Both the position numbers and the translations under genes were made by a program. From Steinernema hermaphroditum (Eukaryota > Nematoda > Chromadorea > Rhabditida > Steinernematidae), in contig CM059624.1 in NCBI GenBank assembly GCA_030435675.1, positions 11,556,769 through 11,620,768 on the forward strand: a DNA stretch of 64,000 bases. The letters are read 5' to 3'. The notes under the pieces are model-generated. The model saw only the letters and a list, made by a program, of their open reading frames with translations, ran no database searches and was not told where the DNA came from. Within the stretch, counting starts at the first letter, position 1, and each line of letters opens with the position of its first letter. Of the stretch, positions 12,721 through 23,262 are shown piece by piece.

Positions 12721-14007
12721 TATATATTGAATGAGAACTGAACACCAGCTTCCAGAGTTCCAGTGAGTTTTTGAGTCCTTTGGATGTTTGGGACCAATAT
12801 TCTATCAGTTCGTCGAATCGAGGTGTTTTCTAGTTATACCGTTTTACCTGGAATTGTACAGCTGGTGATCAGTCAGAGCTAAGTGTTTTTCTCAGTGTAC
12901 ATCAAATCAAAGTGCCTAACAGGTCGCAGTTTGACATCCAGTGCATACGTCTAAGTGGAGAATTAAGTGAAACCAGCGTTTAGATACGAGCTTCATGTCG
13001 AAACAACTCAAAGTGTAAAACTTGATAATCAATTTCTGAAGGTAAAGTGCGGTCCTGATGTTTAGTTACCATCAGTGTCCCTTTGTAAAATTTATTTTAA
13101 CACAATGGCGGATGTTGTACCAACGGAAAGAAGCTGTAGAGAGTTGAACCCGGAGTTGAATCCAAAGTTCTTTCACGCTCCACGAAGCAGCACAAACAAA
13201 CCGGGACATTTTCCCTGCCGCCCCAACTGAAACGTGCGGATTCTGAACACACATGGGACTCAAAACGCAAAAGCTCGTTTTTGTTTTTATTCCGCTTCCC
13301 ATTTTTATGATACAAATATTGTGAATATGTGTAGAAAATGCTCTTGCTCCTAATTGTACCAAAACAGTGTATTTTTAAAAAGGCTTTGTCGAATACATAT
13401 TTGACCACAATATTTAATGTTTTGCACAAACACCCTAGGAAGGTTAAGAATGTGTGTGCGTTCGGACAAACATCTCGTACATAAACCGACCTTCACCGAC
13501 ACGGATAAGAGTACGCGAAGTGATCTTGTCGATTGATTCGGATTTTTCAGATTGTTTGGGTTTATTTTTTACTTGATACGATTGAACCCAGAGTTTGTGA
13601 GTGTGGATTCCTGCAAAGACAGATTTCGTTTCTCAAAAAGGCATCTAACTAAAAAAGGCATCCAGCGAACTTGAATGGTTCTGGAAAGTGTTTTAAGTCC
13701 TCAGCCATATTTGTGTTTCCCCTTCCCAACGATTACATTTAATGACCGCGAATGTGAGCCTTGCGTGCAAGAATCCTGAAGGTCTGCAACGTTCAAATTG
13801 GTACGTATGCGACAGTAAAATATTCATCCTTAAAGCAAGTGCTGCTTTTTGATGACCAGGGAATGCGGAGGTCTTTTTTTAGCGGTGGCGTCGCCATACC
13901 GTTTCCAGCCGAACTCTCGCATGAGCATGGCTCGTTTCGCCTGTTACGCTCCATCTCAACTCCGCTCGCTCCACTCCACCAACTCGCCTCGATTCAGGAT
14001 TCACCTC
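12721..14007. other. Gene-free stretch left of the foldback element
   Basis: No supported gene. ORFs of 70-110 codons at 13,072-13,429 (-) and 13,761-14,079 (+) carry no recognisable domain, and the latter runs into the foldback element. Confidence 0.4.
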
Positions 14008-14192
14008 TTACAAGGGAAGGGTCAATCATGTTACGCTAAGATCGACGCGAGACTATTGGCAAACGGTAGGCCTAGGTGAGTGTATTAACAGTGTAAAATA
14101 CTAGGTGCCCTCGCTCAGTCACCAACGAGAAAAAGAGGTTTAAAGTTATGGGTACTGGGGTATATACGAGTATGGCGGCAGGAAAAGCCCTT

Positions 14193-14272
14193 GTCAATAT
14201 GGCGCAGTGGATAAGTCACATGCCTTCCATGCCAGGTCATGTTCTAGGAGGTCACGGGTTCGAACCCCCACC
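14193..14272 (+). other. tRNA-derived module in the left arm (pol III A and B boxes)
   Basis: TGGCGCAGTGGATAAG at 14200-14215 fits a tRNA D-arm/A box (closest to tRNA-Arg-type starts), and GGTTCGAACCC at 14257-14267 is a near-consensus B box. The middle holds CCTTCCATGCC, where an anticodon loop would sit. The spacing is longer than in a normal tRNA and I cannot pair an acceptor stem, so this is a tRNA pseudogene or SINE-like head rather than a working tRNA. Confidence 0.6.
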
Positions 14273-14502
14273 CATTCTTTCTTTTTCATTCCACTTCATA
14301 ATGTTTGAAAAGTAGTTATCGCGCTCTTAACGGACCCTACAACTGGCCAGTGCTATATTCCACGCAACATTCACCGTGACATACAGGTTTTACAACGCCG
14401 TAAAGTACTTTGCTATCAGTGCGGATCACTCTGAACAGTTATTTTGCGTAAAAGTGTTTCCCTTTCATATGTTGTGAAGTTGAATGAAAAAGAAAGAACG
14501 GG

Positions 14503-14582
14503 TCAGGGGCTCGAACCCGTGACCTCCTAGAACATGACCTGGCATGGAAGGCAGGCGACTTATCCACTGCGCCATATTGACA
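14503..14582 (-). other. tRNA-derived module in the right arm (inverted copy)
   Basis: Inverse copy of the left module. On the minus strand the A-box-like TGGCGCAGTGG is at 14575-14565 and the B box GGTTCGAGCCC at 14518-14508. The few differences from the left copy lie in the anticodon-arm region and in one base of the B box. The same caveats on tRNA folding apply. Confidence 0.6.
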
Positions 14583-14766
14583 AGGGCGTTTTCTGCCGCC
14601 ATACTCGTATATACCACAGTACCCATAACTTTAAACCTCTTTTTCTCGCTGGTGACTGAGCGAGGGCACCTAGTATTTTACACTGTTAATACACTCACCT
14701 AGGCCTACCGTTTGCCAATAGTCTCGCGTCGATCTTAGCGTAACATGATTGACCCTTCCCTTGTTA

Positions 14767-15389
14767 GCCTCTCCGATGCCCTCTCACACTGACGAGATCG
14801 CTGCCTTCGACTGTCCGTTGGTCATTGTTTGTGGACATTTTTTTGACCATTATCACCTGGAACCGTCTTCGACTGTCATGCCACCTCTGCTACTGAAGCC
14901 AGTTCAGAAGCAGTGACTACGGTGCGTTACATGTCTTATTTAATGCTTTGTGCCTTGCTTGGACATCATGTTGTCAGCGGTGGTGAGAACATGGCTTCCG
15001 CCTGTCCCAAAAAAAAGTCTTCGGTCAAAGTCAACGGTGTGGTTTTGCCCTTTCTTGCGCATATATTGTCCTCTGCGGCGTAATGTCATTGATTTGGAAA
15101 GATGAATGGAAATCCACGCCCATGCAATGTTTACACGCTAGAAGTGCTAACTCAATAGAAACAGACATACTTTTGCTATGTAGTTATTTTGTGAGTGTAG
15201 TTGCAATGAACTCGTCTCTCCAGATACAAATAGATAAGTCCTATGAAGGTCGCTCGCGTCCGTTTGTATTCGATGTAGGCCGCCCTGCTGGAATGTTTCT
15301 AATTGAGCGCTCGATTTATGCTTGTCTTTCTTTTTTTCTTGTAGATGTGTTCTATGGGACGTTAGCGGTTTCACGTCACCGATATTATA
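14767..15389. other. Gene-free stretch between two inverted-repeat elements
   Basis: No supported gene. The + frame at 15,083-15,406 (107 codons) ends inside the next element's terminal repeat and has no recognisable domain. Confidence 0.35.
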
Positions 15390-16295
15390 TTGGGTTGTTA
15401 AGTTGAAAACGGGTCACTCAGCAAATATATTTTATTTTCATATGTTTTAGTCTCTGGGTGAAATCGATGAACGCGTTGTTGAGTACACTTAACTGTTACT
15501 GTACACTATGATTGGCGGCTTGTACATTGCATGCTTTTTGATGTTGGTGGCCTATTTTGTCTTTACGGTCATTTTTTTGGCACCTCGAAATGACAAAATG
15601 CAAAGTGATATACAGGCTGGCTATGGTATTAATTGTGTGATGGACGGTGACTGTCTTCTATCACGTACATCGTTAGGTCTTACCTACTGAATGCACCTAT
15701 CATTGTGTTCGTCATATATCAAAACATGAGCTAATCTCAAAAAGTTGGCCTTTTCAAATCACCATGTCTTCTTAACTCTAACATTCCCAATTGGTTAAGT
15801 TACATAACAGGCCATGGAGACATGTAGCAGGTAGCTAATCACAGTTACCATGCCCATATAGTGACTCCACGAGCTCGTTTCTATTTTAACGAAAAAAGGG
15901 CCAAATGTTGAAAAAATGACCCAAAAGTACGACTACCCGAGGCCGTATGTTTCCAAGTTGACCCTCACAATGGCTTTCCACTTTGAGCTGACAGACTCGC
16001 TGTTTGCTATTCTTATAGGACTTTCTTCGATCTATCTAACCTCCATCTTCTCTTATCCATAGATAACGAAATCAGAGAGAGATACTCAAAATAAGCGAAA
16101 GAAGTCGAAAATTGGACCAAAAACATTTTTTTGACTCTAAACCGTTTATGTTCTGTAAATGAAGGACCCGGATGTTGCCCAAACAATCCGCTGATCTTAT
16201 GACGTAGCAATAATAAATACCTTGAGTGAAATATATGAGATTTACGTACACAAACAATCGTTCCAAGAGTGACCCGTTTCAACTTAACAATCCAA
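15390..16295. mobile_element. TA-flanked inverted-repeat element (non-autonomous, mariner-like ends)
   Basis: Seen: the left end reads TTGGGTTGTTAAGTTGAAAA then CGGGTCACTC. The right end, read inverted, is TTGGATTGTTAAGTTGAAAC then GGGTCACTC, so the terminal repeats are about 30 bp with one substitution and one indel. A TA dinucleotide flanks each end (15388-15389 and 16296-16297), as expected for Tc1/mariner insertion. The roughly 900 bp interior has no transposase motif I can recognise (no SDEK, HD or DLNP blocks), so it is a deleted or non-autonomous copy. Confidence 0.75.
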
Positions 16296-16974
16296 TAGTT
16301 ATTATTTACCTTTTTACTTATTCATTCCACGCCTTCATGTTGTTCATTTACGGGCACTATTGATGTTTTGCTCTGCGGTAATCGCGGCTATTCGGTAAAC
16401 AAAAACCAGGCGCTCCGCCCTGGATTTGTGTTTGCGTGGTGTCGGATATCCGGTAATAACAACAACTAATTGGATTTATACAGAACTGCTTGTGAGGCGT
16501 GGCAACACAGATTATGTGTCACTTAGAAGCTGAGCTCTAGTGAGTGACTTCAGATGTTGTCGGTTACCCAATATGCCGCGTCACTTTTTGTTTATTTCCA
16601 TACGGTACACACGCTCAGACGTTTTGGATTTGGTCACAGGGACCAAACAGAAAGATATTTTAGATATTCTAACTATGAGCGTCAGATTTTGCAATCCATT
16701 GGCACAATATCGTCCTGAGTTATAATCGTGTTTTCCTCTCAATGAACTATTGTAAGCGTTTTTAAATATAAATGATGGGAGACACAGAGCTTCGGTCTAG
16801 GTCTTTCCATGAACAGCGAAGGGAGAAATATTCGAAGTACTTCAGGCAGCCGTCTGGTATGACGAAATTAAAAATTAAATTTCACGAAAAATCAGTTAAA
16901 TCTGGAATGTAATTCAAAGCAGACGCCCTTTTTGACAGAGTCCACGATTTACCGTTTCATAGCTGTTTCACAGA

Positions 16975-17225
16975 GGTTGCTCTCTCAGAAATGAATTGTG
17001 TGAGCGGTCGTTCTTGGTTCGCTTCCTCCAGGCCCGCGTTGATGCAACATTGACTTCACCGCGTCGCCCACTGAAATAGTAGAAGCGAAAGAAATCATTT
17101 TCATGAGACAATTTGGCACTTAAATTTGAATCAATGGCGATCGGTCGGGTCGTTCGCGCTTCCCTGGAGCACCAGGGTTGTTGTAGTTGCATCCACCTGG
17201 CCAAGAAGACCGTCACCACCGCCCC
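16975..17225 (-). repeat. Dispersed repeat family R1, inverted copy
   Basis: Read on the minus strand, it matches the family: 'ttggccaggtggatgc' with a 'ccctggtgctccaggg'-like block, then the end segment 'gaacgaccgctcacacaatt' and 'catttctgagag'. The same segments occur in the same order at 59.24-59.4 kb. Confidence 0.55.
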
Positions 17226-17860
17226 TCGGTCGAAGCGCTTTTCCATTAATGGAAGGAGACGGATTGCGATCACATGGATCATATTTGACCTCAAAAAATC
17301 TGCACTTTTCTTTCGTATTTTTCGCGCCACGTTTTCCCCAACTTCTATGTGGGCTACTCTAAGTTTAACCGTTTTATATTCGAGTTCAAACCGTTCAAGG
17401 ACATATGTGTGTTTTGGAAATCTTTCTAATGTGCATTTTTTTCCGTTTTTAACTCACATCCACAAACTCAATGCCAAAATAAAAGTTCCTTTAAAGCACC
17501 AATTAAAGAGCATGTTTCGAAAACGTCACTGCGGAACAAAATGTTTTTTGTTATCTTAAATTTCGCGCCTCCGTGCTCATGCGAAACAAATCCTATTCAT
17601 CTTTAACACGAACACATATAACGTGATCAAAAAGTATGACTATTTCTAATAATATTCCAGCACTCAACAACAACATGTGAACTAGACCGTGAGAAGTTCC
17701 AAGCGTAAAGTTCATCGAGCGACCTTAGAGGAAAATACATTTCTGACGTTTCTCTCGTCATTTTCTTGCGATAAACAAGTCGACTTACAGGCAGTTACTC
17801 ATTTCTGCTTGCGCACTCCTTTGTTATTTTGCTACTTGTAGCCACTACTCGGAATCTGGA

Positions 17861-19018
17861 ATGACTAGCTTCTTTTCAGGCTCATTCCCGTGGCCACAAT
17901 TTGAAGCAGTCTCCTGTATTGCCGCTGACATGTTCAACACATCGTGGAGTATTGCTCCTTCCACTCAGATCCAGATCGCCAGCTATTTTCTGCCATTCTA
18001 CATCGCAAACACTATTTTGAGCACCATTCTAAATGCGGTAATCATCATCGTGACCATACGGTGGGGTAAACAGCCCTAAATAGCCTCAAGCAGGTGTTCC
18101 AGGAGCAAGGAATTCCGCAATGTGAGCAACATCCTGATCGCTGTTCAAGCTGCTGGCGACCTATTTATAACTTGGGACATACCGTATCTCGCCTATAACA
18201 CGTTGAAGAAGAGATTTGTGCCGATGTCGACGTGCTTCTTCTTCCAGCTGATTCCCACTTTGGCCATGAACACAACAACGGTGACGATGCTGATGATTGG
18301 AGTGGATAGGTACCTTCTCATCACACATTCTAAGTGGTAGGCCATAGACCCAAAATCTGCATTGTTGACGTGCTCCTTCACAGGTACATCAGCTTGAACA
18401 AGAAGCTCTATCTCTCCATACTGTTCTTCATCGGCTCCACCTACATCTTCGTCGTGATGTGTGGCAACTACTTGACGAGAACGGAAGACGACGTCCTCTG
18501 CTTCATCACGGACGCGATGGCGGGCCGTGGAAAGGACGCCTGGGCTTTTACACAGTGCCTGATCAATATCGCCGTCATAGTCGTCTACAGCCGGGCCAAG
18601 ATGGCGTTGCAGAAGCAGCGACTGGTGAAGGACACCGATGCGAAGAAGATCTTCAAGTCCGTCTATCTCATCATGGTCTTTTACATGTGTGGCTGGATGA
18701 CTTCGATTATGCTGCTGTTGCCGGCTAGAATCCTCATAACCGAGTAGGCATAGCTTTGTGCTCCTTAGAAGATACGAGTGTTTTAGCATCCATTTGACTG
18801 GAATTGTTGAGTTGGGGTTAGCGCTGTTTGCGGCGACAAACCTTCTCGTCCCTTTCTTCGTGTACTACTTCCAGTCGCCGATGTACAAGAGGGAGATCCG
18901 CAAGCTCCTTCGTCTCAGGATCGATCGACGAGTGGGCGCCGGAGGAAGCATCTTCAGCCTCCGCTCGCCTAATCCTACCGGAAGCAACTATCGCGTTTAT
19001 ACTAATCCACATGCGTGA
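17861..19018 (+). CDS. srsx-type seven-transmembrane chemoreceptor GPCR
   Basis: Role: probable chemosensory G-protein-coupled receptor of the nematode srsx family, in the plasma membrane. Model: four exons at 17861-18060, 18103-18336, 18384-18743 and 18787-19018, with GT-AG introns of 42-47 bp and consistent phases, giving 341 residues. Seen: N-glycosylation site at N26; TM1 about 42-65, ending VTIR; then SKEFRNVSNILIAVQAAGDL (TM2 start), typical of the family; GVDRYLLI with the DRY motif at 135-137 after TM3; TM4 and TM5 in exon 3; FKSVYLIMVFYMCGWMTSIM as TM6; and LLVPFFVYYFQSPMYKREIR for TM7 and the cytosolic turn. The start is uncertain: Met24 (17930) is an alternative, and a TTTTCAG just after 17870 could be an acceptor from an upstream exon. 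The next gene starts about 720 bp downstream on the same strand. Confidence 0.88.
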
Positions 19019-19736
19019 TCAGGATTTGTGTGATGTATTTCGTACCAATTCAGGATAGGAATTCGCGTGATTTAGTATTTATGTTATTATACGCGTTGCA
19101 CTCAAAATTGTACTCTTTGTGGTGTACTAAACGTTCGCATAATAGAAAGGCGAGATTGTACCACAACAAACCAAAATGCAAATTCATTTCAGTGCTCTTT
19201 GAAATGTTAAGAATAGTAGCGCTAGGCGCCAAGAGCAATCCGAAAGTAAATTATTAAAGCAGATGCGTTGATTGGGCGTCGGAATAGCCAATGCGTAGGA
19301 ACCAACATGGCAGCTGATCGAGTTCGTACAGATCCACTGAAAAAAGGGAACCATTCCACTCAGGACCGGTCGATGTGATTGAATCAGAACTTCGTCTTGT
19401 AAAGAACAAAGAAGATTTACGTCGTAATGTTCGTGAACCATGGCCCTTATTTATTCAAACGGATTTTAAAGAACGGTTATAACCACGTTGGACCAGCCAT
19501 AACCAAAAAAATGCGCAGAACATGTTACTGTGGCTCTCGCAGGGAATGTGTCACACCCTGAGATTAACGGTAACGCGCAGTGCAAACGTCCTCTGCCTAC
19601 AGTCTAGACATGTTCGTTAGACAAGCCCCTTTGCGCGTCCTCGCGACCGCTCTCCGTCCAGGCTCCATTTGGCCTGTAGTTGGGCCTCCCGACTGGTCGC
19701 TCGTCAACTGATTAATCACCGCTTCCGTTCCCTGCA
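19019..19736. other. Intergenic region between GPCR and kinase
   Basis: No gene or repeat recognised. It includes the GPCR 3' flank and the presumed kinase promoter. No clear TATA box was seen close to the kinase start. Confidence 0.4.
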
Positions 19737-20855
19737 ATGTCGTCCATTTCGTCCGAAAATCTGCATGCGCCCGAAAGCGAAACGTCGCTGAATGTCATCG
19801 AAGTGCTCCGTAACAACGATATCGACGTCGACACTGGAGTGATCGGGCATGGTTCGTTCTCGAAAGTTCGCGTCGGATTCTCGAAGAAATTCGAGCGCCA
19901 AGTCGCCATCAAGCAGATTGACAAGAGGTTTGCTGCCTCTGTACATTCGAATTCATCAAATAAAGTGATTTTAGAGTTCGTAACGACTATGTGCTCCGGT
20001 TTCTGCCACGGGAGTTGAGCATCGTCAAACGGCTTAACCACGACAATGTCATTCGCGTCTTCGAAGTAAGATCTGTTTGCAGCCCGTTTTCTACACTGAT
20101 CTATCGATATTTAGGTGCTCGATATGGGAAGCGTTGTCTGCATGGTCGAGGAGTTCGCGGAACACGGCGATCTTCTGAACCGCATCAAGAAGGTGAAGAG
20201 GATAGATGAGGTGGAGAGCCGATTCCTCTTCCGCCAGTTCATGGAGGGGCTGAAGGTGTGCATCCCATGGATTCATTTATATTGTACTCAGTGTTCAGTA
20301 CCTGGAGAGCATTGATGTCGTTCATCGCGATCTGAAGTGCGAGAATCTGCTTCTCGATCGCTTTGACAATCTGAAGATCGGCGACTTCGGATTCGCTCGC
20401 TTCATGTTCCGTGGCGACACCTCCGACACGTTTTGTGGCTCGAAGGCCTACGTCGCTCTCGAGATTCTGAAGTCGAAGGACTACACTGGGAACGGAGTGG
20501 ATATTTGGAGTGCAGGAGTGATTCTCTACGTCATGCTCACTGGAAAGAGATTTGATTGTTTTTTTGTGGTCTATTATGGCATTCGCTTTTAGGAATAATG
20601 CCGTTCGATGATCGGAAGCCCAAGCAGATGGTTGCCCACCAGACGGACCACAAGGTCCGCTTCCCGCGCAGCTATCCTGTTAGCGACTCTTCGAAGGACT
20701 TGATTATGTCGATGCTTCATCCGAATGTCACGAAACGCGCAACTATTCAGTCAATTTTGCAGAGTCGGTGGTTGGAGAATACGCGCTACATGATGAGAGG
20801 ATGGCTCGAGGATGCTGAAGACAGCTGCTCCACCGCATCCACCATCTCTTTGTAG
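19737..20855 (+). CDS. Testis-specific serine kinase (TSSK)-like protein kinase
   Basis: Role: Ser/Thr kinase of the TSSK branch of the CAMK group; in animals these act in sperm formation. Model: exons 19737-19927, 19975-20065, 20115-20255, 20299-20542 and 20593-20855, giving 309 residues. Seen: Gly loop GHGSFSKV (residues 38-45), ATP lysine in VAIKQ (K59), RFLPRELSIVKRLNH (TSSK-like helix C), catalytic HRDLKCEN (150-157), DFG (170-172), DTFCGSKAY (184-192), then DIWSAGVILYVMLTG, MPFDD and FPRS, all typical of TSSKs. Odd: the APE motif reads Ala-Leu-Glu (194-196), and intron 4 has a GA instead of a GT donor (see findings). The short Ser-rich N-terminus and the lack of any C-terminal domain fit the family, whose usual length is about 270-370 residues. 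Convergent with the SH2 gene downstream. Confidence 0.93.
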
Positions 20856-20873
20856 TGTATCCTTACCAAAGCG

Positions 20874-20879
20874 AATAAA
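20874..20879 (+). terminator. Poly(A) signal of the kinase gene
   Basis: AATAAA lies 18 bases after the kinase stop codon, giving a very short 3' UTR in the narrow gap before the convergent SH2 gene. Confidence 0.7.
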
Positions 20880-21002
20880 GCAATCCGGATCTCATATTTT
20901 GAAAAATTTGTAATGGAGTGGAAGTGAGGGGTGATTGAGATCCTGAGGGCTCGACACCGATTGAATCTTTTATGCCATTAAATTATGCAAATATACATTC
21001 AT

Positions 21003-22345
21003 TCACTCATAAACGAAGAAATTCTCAATTTGCCCGTCGACACTGTATGCGTGATCTGCGTAGATGTCCAGGAGGTCGTTGAGCGTGCGGCAGGTGGGAC
21101 CTCCTTGCTCGACGTAGTAGTATTCCAGCTTATACATTGTCTTCCCGGCATCTTCTTCGAAACGACCGAGCGAGTGAACGCGCCAGTGATAGACAAGTCT
21201 TTTGGATGACTGATAGACAACAACGAGGGGAAGACGCTCAACTCCGCTGTAGTCCATCTGAAAAATACGAAATTGACTGGTGCAATGGGATGTAGGTGGT
21301 TACTCCGGGCACAAACTGGTGGTATAGGCGGAAGTCAGTGCGATTGCGGACAGCCTTCTCCGCTTCCTCGTGAGTGAGCACTCCTACATAACGCCACATG
21401 TGCTGCTCGTTTAGAATGGGAGGCTCCACCTGTGGACGGGTATCAACTGAAAAGAAACAGTTAGGAGGACAGAAAAGATTGAATTACCATAATGTTTTGT
21501 GCTGTCTTCACTTAAGCTTGTGCAAGAAGAGAGTGAAGGCTCTGATTGCATTTTCTTCTCCTTCGAGTTGCTGCAGTCTTCCTCGCGACTCCACTGCGAG
21601 TCGTTGCACCGACAGTTGACGCGATCAAAAGCGAAAACCTTACACTTCCCCTTCAAGCAGAGGGTGATCTTATCGGTATAGTAGACGCTCTGAGCACCGG
21701 AGGATCCACCCGACTCTTTGTTGCTGCCACCCGAAGATTCGGTGCTCGAGTCCGAGAAGGAGAAGTCGAGATTGCGTTTCCGGTCGCAGTCCTGCCCGGC
21801 TGCGACGCGGGGTTTCATCATAACGGGGGACGGAACATCAACGCTGTCAGACTGTGTGGTGGTCGTTGTGACGGTTACGGTGGACGCGCTTTCGGTAGAA
21901 GTTTGAGACCCATGTGAGGTAGTAGTGCTGGTAAACGTCGAAGTGCCACTTGTCCGGGTTTTCGGTTTGTGCGGATCCGAGGTGGAGGAGACCAGCGTGG
22001 AGAAGTCGTCGTAGACGGTTAGCGTGTCGAACTTTTCTCCAGTGCTCGACGCGGATCGACTATCAACGGCCGTTGTCTCCGGAGTGCGCGAGAGAGTCGT
22101 TAGCGTGAGAGGCGTGGAGTCATCATCCTTCGCCGACAGCCCCGTCGAGGAGACAGAGAAGCGCGACCAAGAAGTCTCTTCTACAGTCGTCGAACTGTCA
22201 CCATCAGAGACGTTCTCCAAACGATGCAAGCGATGCTGGATCGGGTAACGCAGCACTAAGCAGAAGAGCTTGAAGAAACCAAGAAGTGAAGAAACTTACG
22301 AGAATCGGTCCTTTTGCATTTACGAGAGCAATTTGCATCTCGCAT
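21003..22345 (-). CDS. SH2-domain protein with Ser/Thr-rich N-terminus
   Basis: Model (minus strand): exons 22345-22300, 22255-21488, 21446-21304 and 21257-21003, all GT-AG and in phase, giving 403 residues. Seen: residues 1-16 are Cys/Arg-rich (NCSRKCKR). About 16-250 is low-complexity Ser/Thr, with a Cys-containing patch (ITLCLKGKCKVFAFDRVNCR). The C-terminus from W289 reads as an SH2 domain: WRYVGVLTHEEAEKAV (helix A), DFRLYHQ (the FLVR-like strand), PLVVVYQ and VYHWRVH (strands C-D), YKLEYYYV, and RTLNDLLDIYADH (helix B). Known: SH2 domains bind phosphotyrosine through an Arg in FLVR. Odd: that position is Tyr313 here. Inferred role: adaptor protein with altered ligand binding. No kinase or other enzymatic domain is visible. 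The start was chosen as the first ATG of the first exon supported by a donor; an in-frame extension upstream is possible. Confidence 0.82.
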
Positions 22346-22737
22346 GGTAGCGGACTTCGACTGCTGCAATCTGAAACAGCCGGTCAGTGAGAAGAGGAGA
22401 AAAGCGGAGGCACCCACCGACTTGAAGTGATACGGGAGCAGCGAATGATGCCAATGACAGCAGAGAGGGTGCAGCATCTGTCTAGACGAACGTATATGTC
22501 TAGTCCGGCCAGAAAAGACAGCAGCGGGGCATATCGGCAAAAGACGAGACATTAGAAGACGAAACAAAGGAAAATCGTGGCAGGACTCAGCCCCAATGAA
22601 TCTCCCTCATTTCCCATCCGCTTTGCTCTCTTTTGCAGTGTGCTAGCCAGCTCGAGTTACGAGTTTATTTCTCGTATCTAAGGCTTACGCCTTGCGAGAC
22701 GTCATATATATGCACAAAAACCACATTGTCACTCCGT
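22346..22737. other. 5' flank of the SH2 gene
   Basis: Presumed promoter/5' UTR side of the SH2 gene. An open minus frame continues upstream of the chosen ATG to about 22,567, but a TTTCAG acceptor at about 22,372 suggests the coding exon begins close to the chosen start. Confidence 0.4.
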
Positions 22738-23262
22738 AGTCGTCGGTCTTCTGGCTTCGGCGCAGGGCACAGCATCAGAGTAGAAGGCGACGATCCCATC
22801 AGTGTGCGCGGGCATCAGAGAGGCGAAGAGTTGACCCCGGAGACAGTGGAACACAGCAAGCCCATCTTCAGCTCGGGTGGCAGCGCGGACGTCGGAGTTG
22901 AGAAGCTTCTTCGGCGGCTTCCGCGGGCAGCACGGGCGAAGAACGGCATCTGGGCGAAACGCGTCGGTGGAGCACAACGGGCAAACCGGGAACCATCAAG
23001 GCAGCTGGCGGCACAGACTTCGGAGTTGTAACGCTTCTTCGGCTTCTCTGGCGGCGCGGGTGGAGTCGGGCGGCAGTGACGGGCTTCTTGGCAAGACGTT
23101 GGAACTACGGCTCCCTGATGTTCCAGGCCTTCTGGGAGCCGGGGCGATCACTATGCAACCAACAATGACGGCCGAGAACGACCGCTCACTCAACTCAGTC
23201 GGCCCCAGACAGCCTCAGAGAGAGCGAGTGGACGACCCGACCGATCACTGGGAAAACAAATG
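22738..23262 (+). repeat. Dispersed repeat family R1, longest copy
   Basis: The segment 23052-23213 matches 59244-59400 closely: 'ggtggagtcgggcggcagtg', 'cttcttggcaagacg', 'ggctccctgatgttccaggc', 'cttctgggagccgg' and 'aacgaccgctcact'. Its left part ('ctggcttcggcgcagggcac' at about 22,749) recurs near 42,732. GC-rich open frames inside are by-products of composition. I find no coding motif, tRNA head or clear terminal inverted repeat, so the class of element is open. Confidence 0.7.

Larger units (their letters stand above)
14011..14763. mobile_element. Foldback (long terminal inverted repeat) DNA element with inverted tRNA-like modules
   Basis: Seen: about 300 bp starting CAAGGGAAGGGTCAATCATG at 14011 is repeated almost perfectly in inverse orientation, ending at 14763, around a spacer of roughly 150 bp. 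The element is flanked by TTA on both sides (14008-14010 and 14764-14766), consistent with a 3-bp target duplication. The arms show only scattered mismatches, so the element is young or its arms are homogenised. No transposase is encoded. Each arm holds a tRNA-like module (listed separately). The 3-bp TWA-type duplication hints at mobilisation by a PIF/Harbinger-type transposase, but this is inference. A related element with the same outermost sequence lies at 52313-52787. Confidence 0.85.

Noticed and set aside
14193..14272. Functional tRNA gene
   Set aside because: A and B boxes are present but I cannot form an acceptor stem and the middle is too long, so it is called tRNA-derived only.
18193..18789. 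198-codon minus ORF
   Set aside because: Shadow of GPCR exons 2 and 3 on the + strand.
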